From contig CAZFQG010000013.1 in NCBI GenBank assembly GCA_964520785.1, forward strand, positions 1 to 54,197: 54,197 nt of DNA. Direction: 5' to 3'. Positions 42,346 through 50,838 of the stretch are shown here, piece after piece (the first letter of the stretch is position 1; each line of letters opens with the position of its first letter). The translations under genes were made by a program, and so were the position numbers. Source of the DNA: CAZFQG01 sp964520785 (GTDB lineage: Bacteria > Planctomycetota > Planctomycetia > Pirellulales > Thermoguttaceae). Below the pieces are notes generated by a model. That model saw only the letters and a program-made list of their open reading frames with translations. It had not been told where the DNA came from and did not search any database.

Positions 42346-42868
42346 CAGTAGAGTGGATTGAACGGGCCTTGTTGCTCGCGGTAAACAGGGATCAGTGGGA
42401 ATCGTGCGGGAATGCGGCGATAGTTGATCCGATCGGGGGCGAGACCAATGAAGATGGCCGGAGTAGGGCCTTGCCGAACTGGACTTCCACCGCCACACGT
42501 TCCTTAATGTAGTCCGTCTGATTGTAGCTGAAGATCGGATTCTCTCCGGCGTCCTCTATTTCGCGTTTCTGGTCTTCCGGAGACATTGTGAGCGTTCTTC
42601 GAATGAGCTTTTCACTGCGAGTCACCCAGTAGCTCACCCGACTCTCGTTCCACGCTTCCGCGTGAAGCAAACGCTTGAAAGCGGCGTTCATGTCGATTGG
42701 ACTGTACAACCGCTTCCCCTTCATCGTCTTTTCCTTCGAGACTTTCGTGCGACACTTGGCGGCATCCACCGCGGCTATAACCGATTGTATTTCTTTCCAA
42801 AGCAACGGTTTGTGGACGAGAAGGAATTCCAGCCCGTTCAAGTGGGAGTAAGTCTCGACGATCTTCAC
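42346..42868 (-). pseudogene. BglII/BstYI-type restriction endonuclease with internal deletion and frameshift
   Basis: The protein starts at GTG 42868, which overlaps the methyltransferase stop (GTGA). It reads IVETYSHLNGLEFL, TKVSKEKTMKGKRLYSP, then the active-site region NQTDYIKERVAVEVQFGK, in which Asp, Glu and Gln have the 9- and 2-residue spacing of the BglII D84-E93-Q95 triad. After FGKA the frame continues into unrelated residues and stops at 42392. In another frame the family-like end returns: IFIGLAPDRINYRRIPARF and IPVYREQQGPFNPLY, stop at 42346-42348. Compared with the usual length of about 200-225 residues, about 60 residues in between are missing, so a deletion that also shifted the frame has very likely inactivated the enzyme. 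Confidence 0.7.
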
Positions 42869-43845
42869 TTGCCGCTCTCCTCGGAGCCGTCGTCCAATGC
42901 ATCAAAGAGTGTCGCCTGCTTCGCGCTCTTTGCCCACGGCGAGACGGTCAGCCGATTTCCGGCGTCTACCGGATCGTACACCGGTCTCTCCATGGGCCGC
43001 GTCCGAAGGGTTCCGAGCATTTCCTGCTCGATTCTCTCTCGCGCTACCTCGACGTACCGCGGAACGATTTCGGCGCCCGCCCCCCGGCGACCGTGCCTGA
43101 TCGCGGCGATAATGGATGTCCCGGTGCCAAGAAACGGGTCCAAGACCCAATCGTCCTTCGTCGTCAGGGCTAAAACCAGCCGCTCGATTAGTTCGACGGG
43201 AAACTGGCAGGGATGGTCGGTCTTCTCCACATGGTTGCTCTTGACATTCGGAATGACCCAGAGATCACCCGGGTTCTTCCCAAGAGGGTTACAGGAGAAT
43301 TGCCCCGCCTTCGGACCCTTGAAGTACTTTTTTCCCGGGTACTTCTGCGGAACACGAACCGGGTCGAGATCGAAGAAATAGTCGTCCGATTTCGTAAACC
43401 AAATAATCGTTTCATATCTACCGGAAAACCGGCGCCGACAATGCAATCCGTGTTCGAAATGCCAGATTATCCGGTTACGCATTTTTAACCCGAGGCCGGC
43501 GAATATCGGGTAGATCACCGTATCCAAGGGAATGATCGAACCGTCGCTGACGTAATTGCCCACTTGCCAGCAAATGCTCCCACGGGGTGAGATCACTCGC
43601 ACGGCCTCCGCAATGACGCGCTCTTGTTGGTGAAGATACAAATCGAGGTCGAGTTTCTTTTCGTACTCTTTGCCGATATTGTACGGCGGTGAAGTCACGA
43701 CGAGTTGGATCGATTCGTCCGGAATCTTCCTGAACAAATCCAGGCAATCGCCGGGGTATACCACGATCGATTCCGATTCGGAGTAGTCGTCCACAATCGT
43801 GAAGTCCCGACTGAAGAGAGTATGGTCGTAAGACTTCCTTCCCAT
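42865..43845 (-). CDS. DNA methyltransferase (N4-cytosine/N6-adenine type) of the restriction system
   Basis: Protein of 326 residues, beta-class order: motif IV TSPPYN (51-56) precedes the target recognition region and the SAM motif I DPFLGTGTS (246-254). SPPY-type motif IV is typical of N4-cytosine methyltransferases, as M.BglII is, but N6-adenine cannot be excluded. The recognition site is not readable; a site containing GATC, as for BglII (AGATCT) or BstYI (RGATCY), would fit the partner. The gene is intact and translationally coupled to the damaged endonuclease. Start at 43845 (MGRKSYDH); an in-frame ATG at 43923 is possible. Confidence 0.9.
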   Translation of the reverse strand: MGRKSYDHTLFSRDFTIVDDYSESESIVVYPGDCLDLFRKIPDESIQLVVTSPPYNIGKEYEKKLDLDLYLHQQERVIAEAVRVISPRGSICWQVGNYVSDGSIIPLDTVIYPIFAGLGLKMRNRIIWHFEHGLHCRRRFSGRYETIIWFTKSDDYFFDLDPVRVPQKYPGKKYFKGPKAGQFSCNPLGKNPGDLWVIPNVKSNHVEKTDHPCQFPVELIERLVLALTTKDDWVLDPFLGTGTSIIAAIRHGRRGAGAEIVPRYVEVARERIEQEMLGTLRTRPMERPVYDPVDAGNRLTVSPWAKSAKQATLFDALDDGSEESGK

Positions 43846-44132
43846 TCTCGATGATTCCTTCCAGCAAACGGTTCGCGTTTTAGTCCACCGGGGGGCCGAA
43901 GAGGGTGGACGAACATCGAACAATACCCAATTCGGGGGCTCATGTCAAGCACCCCGCTGCACAACCCTCGCATGCGAACGCAGGCGAGCCGTTTTCCTCG
44001 GGGAGTGGGGTGCGACTCTCGCCGCCGGGTACCGTACCCCGTCACCGCGGTACCCCGCCTGGCGAGACTGCCGGGGCTTCCTTCGCGAAGTTTCGCGGAT
44101 CACGCCCCCGAGCCGCGGCCGATTCCCCCACC

Positions 44133-45494
44133 TTACACCATTTCCTCGACCTCTTCCACTTCCGCGCGCGGGACTTCGACGTTTCGCGTGGCTCCGTTGC
44201 CGTGGGGGGAAACCGTGGCACCCTCTTTTTCGACGGTGCCGAGGTACTTGTGGGGGATGCGGCAGTGGATGACGACTTTTTCCGCCGTGTAGCGTTTGGA
44301 AAGCACCTCGCCTCTGGCGGCAAGATACGCGGCCAGGCGGCCGTTGGCGATGCCGAATTCGACGTCCACGTCGGCGAAGCCACGACTAAGGGCCTCGCTG
44401 ACCGCCACCGCCAGGTGGGAGAGGCCGGCCCCGCTTCTGGCGCTGATCGCCACGGCGTTGGGGTACTTCGACAGAACGGCCTGCAAGCGCGAGCGGTCGG
44501 GAACGACGTCGGCCTTATTCAGGACCAATAGCGTACTCTTCTCGCTGATGCCGATCTCGTGCAGCACGCGGTAGGCACTGGAAATCTGATCGAACACGGC
44601 CGGGTTGGCGGCGTCGGCCACGTGCAACAGCAGGTCCGCCTGCCGGGCCTCCTCGAGCGTCGCCTTGAAGCTGTCGATCAAATGGTGCGGCAGGTCGCGG
44701 ACGAAACCGACCGTGTCGCTCAAAAGGACCGGGCCCCAGCCGGGCAGCCGCCAGCGGCGGGTCCGAGTGTCGAGCGTCGCGAAGAGCTGGTCCTTGGCAA
44801 CGACGTCGGAGCCGGTCAGCGCGTTCAAGAGCGTGCTTTTTCCGGCGTTCGTATAGCCGACCAGAGAGACGGTCATCCGGTCTCGCCGCGTGGCCACCTC
44901 GCGCTCCTTCCGCCTGCCGATGGCGGCCAACTCGCGGCGCAGGTCCGATATCCGCTTCTGGGCCAGGCGCCGGTCGACTTCGAGTTGCGTTTCGCCCGGA
45001 CCTCGAAGGCCAACTCCGGCCTTCTGGCGGGAAAGGTGGGTCCACATCCGCTTCAGCCGCGGCATGGCGTATTCGAGCTGGGCCAGCTCGACCGCCAGTC
45101 GCGCCTGGTGGGTTTGGGCCCTGGTCGCGAAAATGTCCAGGATCAACTCGGTCCGGTCGAGCACCTTGACGCTAAGCGTCTTCTCCAGATTCCGCGTCTG
45201 AGCGGGGGTCAAATCATTATCGAAAACGACGACGTCGGCTTCGCGGGATTCGACCAACCGTCGGAGTTCCTCGACCTTGCCGGTTCCCAAATAGGTGGCG
45301 GGGGTCGGAACATCCCTGCGTTGCCAGAGGGTGCCGACCGTTTCCACCCCGGCCGCCGTCGCCAGCCCTTCGAGTTCCTCCAACGGCGGTCCCTGAAGGT
45401 TGCGGTCCGGCAGGAGGAGACAAGCCAAAACCGCCGTCTCCTGCGCGACACTGTCCGTCCGATCTCGTTCAATGTAAGCGTTGTTGTTACTCAC
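44133..45494 (-). CDS. hflX: HflX-family ribosome-splitting GTPase
   Basis: Protein of 453 residues. N-terminal HflX domain (ATYLGTGKVEELRRLVESREADVVVFDNDLTPAQTRNLEK, GPGETQLEVDRR), then the G domain with G1 GYTNAGKST, G3 DTVGFVRDLP and G4 NKAD, and a small C-terminal domain. It is 13 bases downstream of rsgA on the same strand and probably cotranscribed. HflX binds the 50S subunit and rescues or splits ribosomes, particularly under heat stress. Confidence 0.95.
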   Translation of the reverse strand: MSNNNAYIERDRTDSVAQETAVLACLLLPDRNLQGPPLEELEGLATAAGVETVGTLWQRRDVPTPATYLGTGKVEELRRLVESREADVVVFDNDLTPAQTRNLEKTLSVKVLDRTELILDIFATRAQTHQARLAVELAQLEYAMPRLKRMWTHLSRQKAGVGLRGPGETQLEVDRRLAQKRISDLRRELAAIGRRKEREVATRRDRMTVSLVGYTNAGKSTLLNALTGSDVVAKDQLFATLDTRTRRWRLPGWGPVLLSDTVGFVRDLPHHLIDSFKATLEEARQADLLLHVADAANPAVFDQISSAYRVLHEIGISEKSTLLVLNKADVVPDRSRLQAVLSKYPNAVAISARSGAGLSHLAVAVSEALSRGFADVDVEFGIANGRLAAYLAARGEVLSKRYTAEKVVIHCRIPHKYLGTVEKEGATVSPHGNGATRNVEVPRAEVEEVEEMV

Positions 45495-45507
45495 TATTAC
45501 CCTATTT

Positions 45508-46659
45508 TTAGGCAGAATCTCCTAGGAACAAATGGCGGTAACTCTCGTAGCGGCGCTCGTCGAGCCGGCCGTCGGCGACGGCATCCTTGACGGCGCACCC
45601 CGTTTCGTGAATGTGCGTGCAATTCGGGAATCGGCACAGACTGACGTAGGGCCGCAGATCGCGGAAGAAACCGGCCACTTCCTCCGGAATCACGTCCCAT
45701 AACGCGAACTGGCGCACCCCCGGCGTGTCAACCACGAACCCACCGGAACTCAACGGAAGCAACTGGGCGGTAGTAGTCGTGTGCCGGCCTTTTTGTGTGT
45801 CGTAACTGACGCTCTTCGTGGCCAAATGGAGGCTGGGATCGACCGCGTTGAGCAACGAAGACTTTCCCACGCCGCTCTGACCGGCCAAGACGCTTTCGCG
45901 TCCATGGAGCAATCGCTTAAACCGCTCGATTCCGAAACCGGCCGCGGCGCTCGTCAGCAGCACCTGGTAGCCCATCTGCGCGTATCCTCCGACGAGCGGC
46001 TGCAATTCCCCCGGGTCGACCAGGTCCACCTTGTTGATACAAATTACCGGGGGAATCCTCACCTTTTCACAGGTGACAAGCAGGCGGTCGATCAGGTTCG
46101 GTTTCAGGTGGGGCTCGGCGGCACTGGTAATGATAAGGACCTGGTCCACGTTCGTAACCAGGACATGGCGCCGTCCGCGGCTGGTACGACAGAGGCTGCC
46201 ATGCCGAGGCTCGACGCGTTCGATGATCCCCTCGCGGAATTGCTCGTCCTGCCGCGAAACGGGGCGAAAAAGGACGCAGTCGCCCACGGCGATGACATGG
46301 CGTTGGTCGGTGGCAAGGGTCCGCAAAAGACGCCGAGTGACACAGTTGAATAGCCGGCCGTCCTCCGCCTGGACCCGGCTGTTGAGCCCCCGAACGGCCA
46401 AAACCCTTCCGGAAAGACAAACGCGTTCGTCCACTTCCAGGCGGACGCGGAAACCGGGTTCTTCGCTTTCCTCGAGCAACTCGCCTCGAATCGTGCGCTG
46501 GCGCGTGAGTTCTCCCTTGCCGCTGATACGTTCTTCCGCCAAGGGAGCTTCGTTTTCAAAACGGTGCGATTCGTACTCCCTCGTCCAATTCGTTTGACGA
46601 GTCTTCGTCGTCCGATTTTTTCGGAAGTCCGTACGAGTTTTCGCTTTTCTTTTCCCCAT
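45508..46659 (-). CDS. rsgA: RsgA ribosome small-subunit GTPase
   Basis: Protein of 383 residues with an OB-fold (RVLAVRGLNSRVQAEDGRLFNCVTRR), a circularly permuted GTPase whose motifs come in the order G4 INKVDL, G1 GQSGVGKSS, G3 DTPG, and a C-terminal zinc site (SLCRFPNCTHIHETGCAV). The N-terminus carries about 60 extra basic residues (KRKAKTRTDFRKNRTTK), likely an RNA-binding extension. Maturation of the 30S subunit is the known role. It is the middle gene of FHA, rsgA, hflX. Confidence 0.95.
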   Translation of the reverse strand: MGKRKAKTRTDFRKNRTTKTRQTNWTREYESHRFENEAPLAEERISGKGELTRQRTIRGELLEESEEPGFRVRLEVDERVCLSGRVLAVRGLNSRVQAEDGRLFNCVTRRLLRTLATDQRHVIAVGDCVLFRPVSRQDEQFREGIIERVEPRHGSLCRTSRGRRHVLVTNVDQVLIITSAAEPHLKPNLIDRLLVTCEKVRIPPVICINKVDLVDPGELQPLVGGYAQMGYQVLLTSAAAGFGIERFKRLLHGRESVLAGQSGVGKSSLLNAVDPSLHLATKSVSYDTQKGRHTTTTAQLLPLSSGGFVVDTPGVRQFALWDVIPEEVAGFFRDLRPYVSLCRFPNCTHIHETGCAVKDAVADGRLDERRYESYRHLFLGDSA

Positions 46660-46770
46660 ATACGAATCTGGGAACCATCGGTAAGGACCGCCGCGCCAAA
46701 GCTCGGCTAATGGCAAGGAAGAAAAAAACACATTCCGCGAAACATGTCGGCGCGTCGCGACGAACCTCTT

Positions 46771-47271
46771 CTAAAGGGCCTGGTGCTTTTTCCTCAGTTG
46801 GTCCGAATCGTCATCCATGATCTCGTAGCGCCCCGGCGCATCGTGCTGTTTCTTCTTTCCGTCAGTTTTTTTCTTGTCTTCCGCATGTTTTCTCTTAACC
46901 TCCAGGCCGGCGCGTTCCAGGAGAGACTTGCTGAAGAGGACCGCGTCGGGAATGTCCGGAGGAGGAGGACCGACGGCACCGAGATCGGCCGGAGAGTACT
47001 GGATCGTATACTTGTGCTTCGCTACCGAAAGGGTGTCCCCCGGGTCGAGCCGCTTCTCCTCGATCCGCATTCCGTTCACTTTCGTGCCGTTGCGACTGTT
47101 CATATCGCGAACATACCAATATCCCCCGGTTACCGTCAACTGGCAATGGTGCGCCGAAACGTTAGAAAACCGCAAGACGATGTCGCAGCTTTCGCGACGG
47201 CCGACGAGAAGACTCCTCTTGAACAAGGGGATGACGTCACCCCCGCCTTGCGGTACTAGCTCTCCAAACAT
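46771..47271 (-). CDS. FHA domain protein upstream of rsgA
   Basis: Protein of 166 residues. Residues 10-100 are an FHA domain (FKRSLLVGRRESCDIVLRFSNVSAHHCQLTVTGG, DMNSRNGTKVNG). The tail is strongly charged (KRKHAEDKKKTDGKKKQ, then acidic EIMDDDSDQL). It probably recognises phosphothreonine. It lies 111 bases before rsgA, and the promoter at 47315-47343 reads into it, so it may be in the same operon. Confidence 0.9.
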   Translation of the reverse strand: MFGELVPQGGGDVIPLFKRSLLVGRRESCDIVLRFSNVSAHHCQLTVTGGYWYVRDMNSRNGTKVNGMRIEEKRLDPGDTLSVAKHKYTIQYSPADLGAVGPPPPDIPDAVLFSKSLLERAGLEVKRKHAEDKKKTDGKKKQHDAPGRYEIMDDDSDQLRKKHQAL

Positions 47272-47314
47272 GCAAAAAGTATCCTTGAGAATTGCCCTTG
47301 TCGTTATCCATTCG

Positions 47315-47343
47315 ATTCTAACCCGGAGTGTGAGTATAGTCAA
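47315..47343 (-). promoter_or_regulatory. Sigma-70-like promoter of the FHA-rsgA-hflX operon
   Basis: Minus-strand TTGACT (47338-47343) and TAGAAT (47315-47320), 17 bases apart; start near 47308, leader about 37 bases. The -35 box touches the start codon of the divergent radical SAM gene at 47343. Confidence 0.6.
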
Positions 47344-48287
47344 TGAACCAGGGCAACACGCCGATTCGGACGGGGCAAGCCCGTTTCTACCGGCTGAGTC
47401 AGTACCTGCGAAACGCTTTCGGGAAACCGGTCCGTAAGATTACCATTGACGGGGGGTTTACCTGTCCTAATCGGGATGGCTCGATTGGGGAGGGAGGATG
47501 CATCTTTTGCGATCCGCTGAGCTTCAGTCCCAGCCGCAGGCGTGGCCGGAGGAACATTCGCGAGCAGATCACCGAGGGTATTGGCCGGCTCACTCGTGGG
47601 CCGCGTGTCGAGGCATTCATCGCCTATTTCCAGCCCGGGACGAATACCCATGCGCCGGTGGGAGAGCTGAGGCGCGTATTCGAAGAAGCGTTGGGGCACT
47701 CCCAAGTAGTTGGCCTGGCCATCGGGACCCGGCCGGACTGCCTGGGCGAGCCCGTTTTGGACGTGCTCGCGGAATTCCACCGGCGCACCTGGCTGTGTAC
47801 CGAAATCGGGTTGCAGACGATCCACGACCGGACATTGCGGCGAATTCGCCGGGGCCACGACGCCGAGACGTTTTTCGACGCGGCGGCCAGGATGCGGGGC
47901 CGCGGACTGCGTTTCGCCGTCCACGTAATCGTCGGCCTGCCGGACGAATCGCGCGAGGAAATCCGCCAGACCGCCAACACCCTGGCACGCGAGGGAATGC
48001 ATTCCGTGAAGATACACAATCCCTACATTACCAAGGGCGCCCCTCTAAAGCAGCTCTGGCGCAACGGAGAGTGGCCGCTCCCGGCCATGGAGGAGTACGT
48101 CTCCCTGGTCGCCGATTTTCTCGAACGGCTTCCGCCGGAGTGCGTTATTGAACGGCTGACCGGCGAGGCGCCTCGGGAATACCTCGTCGCTCCCGACTGG
48201 TGTCTCGGCAAGGCCGCCGTGATTCAGGCGGTGGAATCCGAACTCCGCAGGCGCGGAACCCGTCAGGGGGACCGCTTCGAAGCGTGA
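47343..48287 (+). CDS. TIGR01212-type radical SAM protein (YhcC-like)
   Basis: Protein of 314 residues. An iron-sulfur motif CPNRDGSIGEGGCIFC (C41, C53, C56) has the CX11CX2C spacing of the YhcC/TIGR01212 group, not the canonical CX3CX2C. The rest of the radical SAM barrel follows (GVGTRPDCL-like IGTRPDCL, HVIVGLPDESREEI, IHNPYITKGAPL). The cellular substrate of the group has not been firmly established. It starts 71 bases from the divergent FHA gene; no own promoter was seen. Confidence 0.92.
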   Translation: MNQGNTPIRTGQARFYRLSQYLRNAFGKPVRKITIDGGFTCPNRDGSIGEGGCIFCDPLSFSPSRRRGRRNIREQITEGIGRLTRGPRVEAFIAYFQPGTNTHAPVGELRRVFEEALGHSQVVGLAIGTRPDCLGEPVLDVLAEFHRRTWLCTEIGLQTIHDRTLRRIRRGHDAETFFDAAARMRGRGLRFAVHVIVGLPDESREEIRQTANTLAREGMHSVKIHNPYITKGAPLKQLWRNGEWPLPAMEEYVSLVADFLERLPPECVIERLTGEAPREYLVAPDWCLGKAAVIQAVESELRRRGTRQGDRFEA

Positions 48288-48325
48288 CGAAAATCGCGCG
48301 ACGACAACCCCACGACGCCACCGGA

Positions 48326-50437
48326 TCAATCCATTCCGGGCATCCAGATTTTTCCCTTCGACGCACCCGCCGCTTCGGAATCCGGCGTCCATATCTCGGT
48401 GCGAGTCTCTTGCGACTCCACGGGTGGTTCCCCCGCGCGCTGCCGCGCTTGCCGGTCGGCTTCCGCGCGTATCTGCAACTGTTCCATCAATCGTGACAGA
48501 AACCTCTCCGCCACCGGATCATCCCGTTTGTCGATAATCCGTTCGAGCGCTGCGCGGGCTTCGTCAGCTTCGAAGCGGCCCATCCGCAACTCGTACTCGC
48601 GGATGTCCCAAAGCACGGTCGATTTGCCGGCCGCGGCAGCCAGTTCGCGGCCCCGTTCACAGTACTTCAACGCCTTGGACGTTCCGTTGAACAGACGGGT
48701 AAACTCGAACAGGACCATGGGAACGAGAGGTTCTTTGCTCAAGCTCGGCCGGTTCAGAATCGCCTCGCCCGCGGTAATCATCGCGCGTTCGGCCAAGATA
48801 ATGGAGGCTTCAGTGAAAAGAGTCAGCAATTTCTTATCCGGTAGTTTTTCCGTCCGGATACGGTGCCATCGAGTGACAGGCGATTCCAGAGCGTCGATTC
48901 CCTCGACTTCCAGATGCCCTTGCGGGGGTAGCCTGAGCCTGGCGCGGATGCGGTTGAAATCAAGCGAGCTGCGAAACCGGTCCATTTGGTCTTCGATGAG
49001 GAGAACCGCGGCACCGAGACGAATCCGATACGAGGGATCCTTCGCCGCCTCGTCCGGCGTCTTGCCATCCAATATCCCCAAAGGCATGGCACACCATGCG
49101 TCGGTGAATTCCGCGCAACGGCGTTCATCCTCAATTTCCTCGACCAGATGCGCTGGGATTCTCGGCGAATACGATTCCGCCGGAAAAAGCAGGCAGGCGG
49201 TTTGGGAAATGATAGGATCGGTGTTCTTGGAGTCCGGCACCGGTTCGCCAATTCCTTCAATCTCGCCGAGCCACGATTCAAGCCCTTCGCAGCGGACGGG
49301 ATCGATAATCCGCAGCTCCAGACGAGCCTCGCGATCGGTCTGGCGCCCGTAAAGCAGGGCGGTGCCGATCAGCGATGGGAGCGTGTCGGCGGTCGGCTTT
49401 TCCCCTTTCTTGAAAGCCGGTTTGTCCAGAAGGGCGATGACGGCCTTAGGTGGAACATCGACATAATCCTGCTTCGTCGGCGAAAACTCCGAATCGACGA
49501 CCGCCCGAGGCTCGGCCAGAAACGCCTCGATGACCCTATCGAAGTCAAAGATCGGATAATCCACGCGCATAATCGGGAGTTTGTCTCCCAACGGGTCGTC
49601 CGTCAACGCCGCCGAAAAGGCATACGCCTCCGTCGCGTCTTCGAACGGGACACCCTCCATTTCCGCGTATTGCCTCAATTCGACGGAGGCCCCCTCGTTA
49701 TCCCCACGTAACAACCGCAGGATCGCCAAATCGTATCGGATGGAAGGCTCTCGCGGGAACTCCTCGGCCAAGGCCGCGAGTTGTTTCAAAGACGCCGAAA
49801 TCTGAAAATCCAACAGCAGACGGCGAACCTCTTCCTTGCGATCCTCCCAAGGTGTTCCCGCTCCCACCGGACAAAACTCCATCGGTATACGGAGGATCAA
49901 AGGCAACCTGGAATTGAACTCCCATACCCGGTCCGCAATGACTTCGTTTCGCCCTTCGTCGAGCCCCGCGGCGACCCGCAAAAAGTGAAGGGCACCGCAT
50001 TCGGCGCCATTCTGTTCCAGGATATCCGCGATATCTTCGAGGGCCTCCAGGAGTTCAGGGTACACGGTCTCTTGCCGGCGACATGCGGCCCATGCCTTCT
50101 CGAACCGGTCGAATGCCTCGTCCACGTCCTCCGTCAACCCAACGGCTTGGGCCAGCGCGACGGGATTGTCGGGGTGCTTCTCGAAGAAGACCTGCTTCAC
50201 ACGATCCGACTCCTCCCATGCGTTAACGCGATCGAGCAGCCTAATCTTCGCATGGAGTAAGCAGGGTTTATCGGGCAGGGCCCGTTCCGCGGACTCCAAA
50301 GCGGCCAGAGCCGCCTTGTACTGCTCCCCCTCGGCCATTCTCGTGAGTTTCTCCAGGTGAGGAATACACTCGGGACAACAGAACTTGATCTTCTTTCCAG
50401 TCCCGCCGGGGCAAAGGCTATAGGCGTTGATTTCCAT
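48326..50437 (-). CDS. Large SEC-C-motif/TPR-like protein of unknown function
   Basis: Protein of 703 residues. The N-terminus has YSLCPGGTGKKIKFCCPEC, a SEC-C zinc-binding motif variant (CPGGTGKK...CC). The rest is predominantly helical with TPR-like pairs (ALAALESAERALPDKPCLLHAKIRLLD, FDRFEKAWAACRRQETVY, AALERIIDKRDDPVAERFL) and an intervening alpha-beta part (about 250-470). The C-terminal 50 residues are low-complexity. Zinc-dependent protein or RNA binding is an inference. A GGAAG ribosome site lies before the ATG. It does not resemble a known enzyme. Confidence 0.7.
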   Translation of the reverse strand: MEINAYSLCPGGTGKKIKFCCPECIPHLEKLTRMAEGEQYKAALAALESAERALPDKPCLLHAKIRLLDRVNAWEESDRVKQVFFEKHPDNPVALAQAVGLTEDVDEAFDRFEKAWAACRRQETVYPELLEALEDIADILEQNGAECGALHFLRVAAGLDEGRNEVIADRVWEFNSRLPLILRIPMEFCPVGAGTPWEDRKEEVRRLLLDFQISASLKQLAALAEEFPREPSIRYDLAILRLLRGDNEGASVELRQYAEMEGVPFEDATEAYAFSAALTDDPLGDKLPIMRVDYPIFDFDRVIEAFLAEPRAVVDSEFSPTKQDYVDVPPKAVIALLDKPAFKKGEKPTADTLPSLIGTALLYGRQTDREARLELRIIDPVRCEGLESWLGEIEGIGEPVPDSKNTDPIISQTACLLFPAESYSPRIPAHLVEEIEDERRCAEFTDAWCAMPLGILDGKTPDEAAKDPSYRIRLGAAVLLIEDQMDRFRSSLDFNRIRARLRLPPQGHLEVEGIDALESPVTRWHRIRTEKLPDKKLLTLFTEASIILAERAMITAGEAILNRPSLSKEPLVPMVLFEFTRLFNGTSKALKYCERGRELAAAAGKSTVLWDIREYELRMGRFEADEARAALERIIDKRDDPVAERFLSRLMEQLQIRAEADRQARQRAGEPPVESQETRTEIWTPDSEAAGASKGKIWMPGMD

Positions 50438-50838
50438 TTCTTCCTTGATTCGTTCGAGAAGTGAATTGGGGACGAGTTCCGAATAATGCTAACAGACGAT
50501 CGCGTGACTGGCAATCAGGCGGAAATTGACAAATGGGACGCTTGGGAGCCGAGTGACACTCCGCGCGGTACTAGAAGGGCCCGCCACGGATCGGCGGAAA
50601 GGCTCCGAGGGACCGATGCGGCCGGGTATCGCCACCGAAAGTCGTCTGGATATATCCATATGGCTGAAATTAATCCCCCCCAAAGTATTGAACCATCAAA
50701 GCGAATCGTTTGCCCGAAAAAAACAAAAAATCGTTGCAATCAACCTTGGGTCCGGTTATATTGGACTTGTACGGTTTCGTTCCGAATTGTTTTGGCGCCA
50801 AGAAATGTTTTCGAAAAAAACAGAAGGGACCTTGTGGC
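50438..50838. other. Divergent intergenic region before the second dockerin protein
   Basis: About 400 bases between divergent genes. It contains a sigma-70-like promoter to the right (50734-50762), and a GC-rich part near 50560-50640 with no clear hairpin. Nothing else recognisable. Confidence 0.5.
50734..50762 (+). promoter_or_regulatory. Sigma-70-like promoter of the second dockerin-PEP-CTERM gene
   Basis: TTGCAA (50734-50739), 17 bases, TATATT (50757-50762). Transcription would start near 50769 with a leader of about 70 bases. Confidence 0.5.
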
